Positions 60,288 through 64,000 of a stretch of DNA of 64,000 nt are shown here, piece by piece. Source of the DNA: Thiobacillus thioparus DSM 505 (lineage in GTDB: Bacteria > Pseudomonadota > Gammaproteobacteria > Burkholderiales > Thiobacillaceae); the NCBI RefSeq assembly GCF_000373385.1, contig NZ_KB891327.1, positions 69,689 to 133,688 on the forward strand, given 5' to 3'. The notes under the pieces were generated by a model. The model saw nothing but the letters and a program-made list of their open reading frames with translations, was not told the origin of the DNA and did no database searches. The stretch's first letter is position 1, and each line of letters begins with the position of its first letter. The translations under genes and the position numbers were made by a program.

Positions 60288-61070
60288 ATGCCCGTCCAAG
60301 CCATGCCTGCAGGCGAAAATGTTGCTTTGCAAGTCCGCAATCTGGATTTCTTTTATGGCGATTTCAAAGGCCTCAGCAACGTCAACCTGGACATTGCCCA
60401 CAAGAAGGTGACGGCCTTCATCGGGCCGTCCGGTTGCGGGAAATCCACGTTGCTGCGTACCTTCAACCGCATGTACGACCTGTATCCCGGGCAACGTGCC
60501 GAAGGCCAGATACTGTTCCACGGCAAGAATCTGCTGGACAAAAGTCAGGATGTGAATCTGGTGCGTGCCCGGATCGGTATGGTTTTCCAGAAGCCGACCC
60601 CGTTTCCCATGACGATCTACGAGAATATTGCCTTCGGCGTGCGCCTGTACGAACGCATGTCGAAAAGCGCCATGGACGATCGCGTCGAATGGGCGCTCAA
60701 CAAGGCGGCGCTGTGGGGCGAAGTGAAGGACAAACTGCTGCAGAGCGGCCTGTCGCTGTCCGGCGGCCAACAGCAGCGGCTGTGTATTGCGCGCGCGGTC
60801 GCGGTGAAGCCTGAAATCGTGTTGCTGGATGAACCGACCTCGGCGTTGGACCCGATTTCCACCGCCAAGATCGAGGAACTCATCAACGAATTGAAAAGCG
60901 ATTACACCATCGCCATCGTCACCCACAACATGCAGCAGGCCGCGCGGATTTCGGATTACACGGCATTCATGTATCTGGGCGAACTCATCGAATTCAACGA
61001 GACCGGCACCATCTTCATGCGCCCGGGCAAGAAGCAGACGGAAGACTACATTACTGGTCGGTTTGGTTAA
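60288..61070 (+). CDS. pstB: Phosphate ABC transporter ATP-binding protein PstB
   Basis: The 260-residue ATPase has Walker [10 protein letters not shown] (near residue 46), the signature [20 protein letters not shown], Walker [15 protein letters not shown] and the closing [12 protein letters not shown] lies about seven bases before the ATG. Its last codons (61044-61070) are repeated in diverged form 95 bases downstream (61139-61165). Confidence 0.97.
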   Translation: MPVQAMPAGENVALQVRNLDFFYGDFKGLSNVNLDIAHKKVTAFIGPSGCGKSTLLRTFNRMYDLYPGQRAEGQILFHGKNLLDKSQDVNLVRARIGMVFQKPTPFPMTIYENIAFGVRLYERMSKSAMDDRVEWALNKAALWGEVKDKLLQSGLSLSGGQQQRLCIARAVAVKPEIVLLDEPTSALDPISTAKIEELINELKSDYTIAIVTHNMQQAARISDYTAFMYLGELIEFNETGTIFMRPGKKQTEDYITGRFG

Positions 61071-61165
61071 CCGCCAGTAATGTAGCGGCGGAGGCTAACG
61101 TGAGCGAAGCGAACGTTAAGGTTAATGCCGGCCGGAGCCACTACATCACCGGCCGTTTCGGCTGA
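61044..61165 (+). repeat. Duplicated pstB 3' end around a short inserted element
   Basis: Codons for [12 protein letters not shown] at 61044-61070 and for HYITGRFG-stop at 61139-61165 encode nearly the same tail with different synonymous codons. Between them lie about 70 bases including AACGTGAGCGAAGCGAACGTT, whose ends AACGT/ACGTT form a short inverted repeat. The second copy is not in frame with pstB. The 61071-61247 gap holds no gene. Confidence 0.7.
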
Positions 61166-61247
61166 TTACGCCGGGCAACTTTAGCCGGGCGGTTGACCGT
61201 CCGGCGCGCAGCGCTTACCATCGCGGACTTTTGTTTGGCAGATTCCC

Positions 61248-61994
61248 ATGCGCAAGAAGCTCGTAGCCGGTAACTGGAAAATGCACGGCAGCCTGGCCGA
61301 AAACGCCGCCCTGCTGGCTGCAATCAAACCCGCTTTGACTGGAATCGAGGCCGCAGTATGCGTGCCTTTCCCTTATCTGGGACAAGCGCAGGCCGCACTC
61401 GCCGGGTCGTCGATTACCTGGGGGGCGCAGAATGTGTCCGAACAAGCCAAGGGCGCATTCACCGGCGAAGTGTCGACCTCGATGCTGCTGGATTTCGGTT
61501 GCAAGTACGTGATCGTCGGACATTCCGAGCGGCGCAGTCTGTATGGCGAATCCGACGCACTGGTTGCAAGCAAGTACCTGGCCGCACAGGCAGCCGGCCT
61601 GACGCCCATCCTCTGCGTGGGCGAATCCCTGGACGAGCGCGAATCCGGCGTGACCGAAACGGTTGTGGCGCGTCAACTCGACGCCGTGATCAGGGTCGCC
61701 GGTGTGGCATCCCTGGCCAAGGCGGTGGTGGCTTACGAGCCCGTATGGGCGATTGGTACTGGCAAGACGGCAACGCCGGAGCAGGCGCAGGCCGTCCATG
61801 CCTACATTCGTGGCAAAGTCGCAACGCTCGATGCGGGTGTGGCGGCACAGCTGATCATCCAGTACGGGGGTAGCGTAAAAGCCGCGAATGCGGCAGAATT
61901 GATGGCTCAGCCGGATATCGATGGCGGACTTATTGGTGGCGCTTCTCTAGTCGCTGACGAGTTCATCGCGATTTGCCGGGCCGCCGCCAAGTAA
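61248..61994 (+). CDS. tpiA: Triosephosphate isomerase
   Basis: The 248-residue enzyme interconverts dihydroxyacetone phosphate and glyceraldehyde-3-phosphate in glycolysis and the Calvin cycle. It shows KLVAGNWKMHG (catalytic Lys near 11), VIVGHSERRSLYGE (His near 93) and VAYEPVWAIGTGKTATPEQA (Glu near 165). It is intact and in the usual tpiA-secG place. Confidence 0.97.
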   Translation: MRKKLVAGNWKMHGSLAENAALLAAIKPALTGIEAAVCVPFPYLGQAQAALAGSSITWGAQNVSEQAKGAFTGEVSTSMLLDFGCKYVIVGHSERRSLYGESDALVASKYLAAQAAGLTPILCVGESLDERESGVTETVVARQLDAVIRVAGVASLAKAVVAYEPVWAIGTGKTATPEQAQAVHAYIRGKVATLDAGVAAQLIIQYGGSVKAANAAELMAQPDIDGGLIGGASLVADEFIAICRAAAK

Positions 61995-62017
61995 GCGTTG
62001 TCGAGTAAGAATCAAGC

Positions 62018-62374
62018 ATGGAAACACTGGTCTGGGTCGTTCACATTATTGTTGCCATTGCGCTGATCGCGCTGGTGCTCTTGCAGCATGGCAAAGGCGC
62101 GGACATGGGCGCGGCATTCGGCAGCGGCTCGTCGGGCAGCCTGTTCGGTGCAAGCGGCTCGGCCAACTTTCTGAGCCGCAGTACCGCGGTATTGGCAAGC
62201 CTGTTCTTCCTGACCAGCCTGGGGCTGGCGTATTTCGGATTGCAGCAGCACAAACCGGCAGCCAGCGTGCTTCAACGTGTGGGGGTTCCCGCGCCGACGC
62301 AGGCCCCGCCCGCAACACCTGCAACGGTGCCGGGCAAGGATGCCGGTTCGAAAGTGGGAGACATCCCGCAGTAA
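62018..62374 (+). CDS. secG: Preprotein translocase subunit SecG
   Basis: The 118-residue protein has two membrane helices (about 2-22 and 53-72) with the family stretch VLLQHGKGADMGAAFGSGSS between them, and a Pro/Ala-rich C-terminus. It supports SecYE in protein export. It follows tpiA and is followed by tRNA-Leu and nuo, as in many betaproteobacteria. Confidence 0.95.
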   Translation: METLVWVVHIIVAIALIALVLLQHGKGADMGAAFGSGSSGSLFGASGSANFLSRSTAVLASLFFLTSLGLAYFGLQQHKPAASVLQRVGVPAPTQAPPATPATVPGKDAGSKVGDIPQ

Positions 62375-62400
62375 TAAGCAGTCCCGGGCGCATGCCCTTG

Positions 62401-62485
62401 GCCGACGTGGTGGAATTGGTAGACACGCTATCTTGAGGGGGTAGTGACCTAGGTCGTGCGAGTTCGAGTCTCGCCGTCGGCACCA
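62401..62485 (+). tRNA. tRNA-Leu (anticodon GAG)
   Basis: The acceptor stem GCCGACG / CGTCGGC, anticodon stem CTATC / GGTAG with the loop TTGAGGG (anticodon GAG at 62435-62437), a long variable arm, the T-loop TTCGAGT and an encoded CCA end give a complete class II leucine tRNA. Confidence 0.97.
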
Positions 62486-62565
62486 TCAAATTTCCTGATT
62501 TGTTCATTAGCGTTTGCTATCGAATAAATGGTTGATTATTAAGATAAAAATACCAATTTTTCGGC

Positions 62566-62595
62566 TTGACAGTCGATGCTCTGCACTAATACACT
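62566..62595 (+). promoter_or_regulatory. Promoter of the nuo operon
   Basis: TTGACA (62566-62571) and TACACT (62590-62595) with an 18-base spacer lie 52 bp before nuoA. The -35 matches the consensus exactly. The surrounding 160 bp are AT-rich and hold no gene. Confidence 0.7.
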
Positions 62596-62646
62596 CGGGT
62601 CATAATTACTCAACAGCCTGACACAGGCGTAGTTCGGAGGAACCCG

Positions 62647-63003
62647 GTGCTGGAGAATTACCTCCCCATTCTGTTGTTCATTCTGGTTGGCCTGGCTTTT
62701 GGAATCGGCCCGATCATCGCCGGCGGCCTGCTGGCACCGCACCGTCCAGACAGCGAAAAACTCTCCCCTTACGAGTGCGGATTCGAAGCGTTCGAAGACG
62801 CGCGCATGAAATTCGATGTGCGCTATTATCTCGTTGCTATCCTGTTCATTCTGTTTGATCTGGAAATAGCCTTCCTGTTTCCCTGGGCCATTGTTCTGGA
62901 GGAAATCGGTCTGGCAGGCTTCATTGCCATGATGGTGTTCCTCGGTATCCTGGTTGTGGGCTTCGTCTACGAGTGGATGAAGGGCGCCCTTGAGTGGGAA
63001 TGA
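62647..63003 (+). CDS. nuoA: NADH-quinone oxidoreductase subunit A
   Basis: The 118-residue protein has three membrane helices and the conserved loop [20 protein letters not shown], then [20 protein letters not shown]. It is part of the membrane arm of complex I. GGAGG lies seven bases before the GTG start. Confidence 0.97.
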   Translation: MLENYLPILLFILVGLAFGIGPIIAGGLLAPHRPDSEKLSPYECGFEAFEDARMKFDVRYYLVAILFILFDLEIAFLFPWAIVLEEIGLAGFIAMMVFLGILVVGFVYEWMKGALEWE

Positions 63004-63011
63004 TCTGAATT

Positions 63012-63488
63012 ATGGGTATTGAAGGCGTTCTCGAGCAGGGCTTTGTCACCACCAAGGCCGATCAGCTCATCAATTACATGCGCACCGGCTCGATGTGGCC
63101 GATGACCTTCGGTCTGGCATGTTGTGCGGTTGAAATGATGCAGGCGGGCGCCTCGCGTTACGATCTCGACCGCTTCGGCATCGTATTTCGCCCGAGTCCG
63201 CGCCAGTCTGACGTGATGATCGTCGCCGGCACCTTGTGCAACAAGATGGCGCCCGCCCTGCGCAAGGTCTATGACCAGATGGCCGAGCCGCGCTGGGTGA
63301 TTTCCATGGGCTCGTGCGCCAACGGCGGCGGCTATTACCATTATTCCTATTCGGTGGTGCGCGGCTGCGACCGCATTGTGCCGGTGGATATCTATGTTCC
63401 GGGTTGTCCGCCGACGGCAGAAGCGTTGCTGTTCGGCATCATCCAGTTGCAGAACAAGATCCGCCGCACCAACACCATCGCCCGCTAA
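63012..63488 (+). CDS. nuoB: NADH-quinone oxidoreductase subunit B
   Basis: The 158-residue subunit carries the N2 iron-sulfur cluster, with the Cys pair in [13 protein letters not shown], a third in [13 protein letters not shown] and the fourth in [12 protein letters not shown]. It forms the link from the peripheral arm to the quinone site. Confidence 0.98.
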   Translation: MGIEGVLEQGFVTTKADQLINYMRTGSMWPMTFGLACCAVEMMQAGASRYDLDRFGIVFRPSPRQSDVMIVAGTLCNKMAPALRKVYDQMAEPRWVISMGSCANGGGYYHYSYSVVRGCDRIVPVDIYVPGCPPTAEALLFGIIQLQNKIRRTNTIAR

Positions 63489-63498
63489 GACGCCCCCC

Positions 63499-64000
63499 AT
63501 GTCCACGAAGCTGGAGTCACTTTCCCTTTGTCTGAAAAATCTGCTGGGTGACGCGCTCGTTCAGGCCGTAGAACGATTGGGCGAATTGACGCTGATCGTC
63601 AAATCCCCGGCCTATGCGGCGACCATGCGTACCCTGCATGATCATCCCGACTGCCGTTTCGAGCAGTTGATCGATTTGTGCGGCATGGATTATTCCGATT
63701 ATGGCGATGGCGCCTGGGAGGGCGCCCGTTTTGCCGTGGTCGTGCATCTCCTGTCGATATCGAACAACCAGCGCGTCCGGGTGCGGGTGTTTTGCTCCGA
63801 CGACGACTTGCCGGTGGTCGCGTCGATGGTCGACATCTGGCCCTCGGCCAACTGGTTCGAGCGTGAGGCCTTCGATCTGTATGGCATCGTGTTCGAAGGG
63901 CATCCCGACCTGCGCCGCATCCTGACCGACTATGGTTTCATCGGCCATCCATTCCGCAAGGACTTCCCGCTCTCGGGCAATGTCGAGATGCGCTACGACC
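63499..64000 (+). CDS. nuoC: NADH-quinone oxidoreductase subunit C, cut by window end
   Basis: The first 167 residues are present and the frame is open to the last base. The 30-kDa-subunit signature [20 protein letters not shown] near residues 117-136, then RRILTDYGF, identifies it. ATG 63499 lies 10 bp after nuoB. The absence of a clear ribosome site suggests coupling. Confidence 0.96.
   Translation, partial: MSTKLESLSLCLKNLLGDALVQAVERLGELTLIVKSPAYAATMRTLHDHPDCRFEQLIDLCGMDYSDYGDGAWEGARFAVVVHLLSISNNQRVRVRVFCSDDDLPVVASMVDIWPSANWFEREAFDLYGIVFEGHPDLRRILTDYGFIGHPFRKDFPLSGNVEMRYD

Overview
This window is a GC-rich chromosomal stretch of a betaproteobacterium. The gene content and order (dapA-bamC, the proB/CNP1 pair, fur-bamE-dapB, carAB-greA, rlmE-ftsH-folP-glmM, secG-tRNA-Leu-nuoABC) fit the Nitrosomonadales and look most like Thiobacillus. 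That assignment is an inference from gene order and protein character. No 16S rRNA is present and no database search was run.

Layout. 1-5.6 kb holds small accessory genes: an AraC regulator (cut by the window edge), DoxX, a ferritin-like protein, a BNR-repeat protein with a MoaD/ThiS-type partner, and DUF3175 with a tiny basic protein. 5.6-7.9 kb contains a lower-GC island with a HEPN-type protein flanked by imperfect 35-bp direct repeats and a membrane winged-helix protein. 7.9-15.4 kb carries htpG behind a clear sigma-32 promoter, an OmpA-family protein, and a polyphosphate group (ppk, CYTH-CHAD, sixA). 15.4-22.8 kb is a tightly overlapping flagellar-type operon, fliF-G-H-I-J-X-O-P-Q-R. 22.9-29 kb has zwf, dapA, bamC, an MBL hydrolase, rhlE and DUF3301. 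29-36 kb is redox and stress related: a periplasmic MBL protein, a flavin reductase with msrB, the set rubrerythrin / Fe-S oxidoreductase / DUF3501, cfa and pirin. 36-40.7 kb has a P-type ATPase, DUF2784, a CDF transporter and a nitroreductase. 40.8-57.2 kb is largely housekeeping: proB, a histidine phosphatase, a BtuF-like protein, fur, a bamE fusion, dapB, grxC, carAB, greA, yhbY, rlmE, ftsH, folP and glmM. 57.2-61.2 kb is the pstSCAB phosphate regulon behind a Pho box. tpiA, secG, tRNA-Leu(GAG) and the start of the nuo operon close the window.

The most unusual region is the flagellar-type operon. Where fliK-L-M-N normally sit there is a single 154-residue gene that weakly resembles only the middle domain of FliM. 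FliF lacks nearly all of the long beta-collar insertion. Three of the five classical charged torque residues of FliG appear to be replaced. Two gene junctions (fliF/fliG and fliP/fliQ) carry small tandem duplications that create mini-ORFs linking stop and start codons. Together these suggest a reduced, possibly non-motility, flagellar-derived export machine. This rests on reading and recalled reference sequences and needs alignment to confirm.

Regulatory sites that can be read directly include the sigma-32 promoter of htpG, the carAB promoter with a hairpin and U-tract in its leader, the pst Pho box, the nuo promoter, several intrinsic terminators, and a palindrome between msrB and rubrerythrin.
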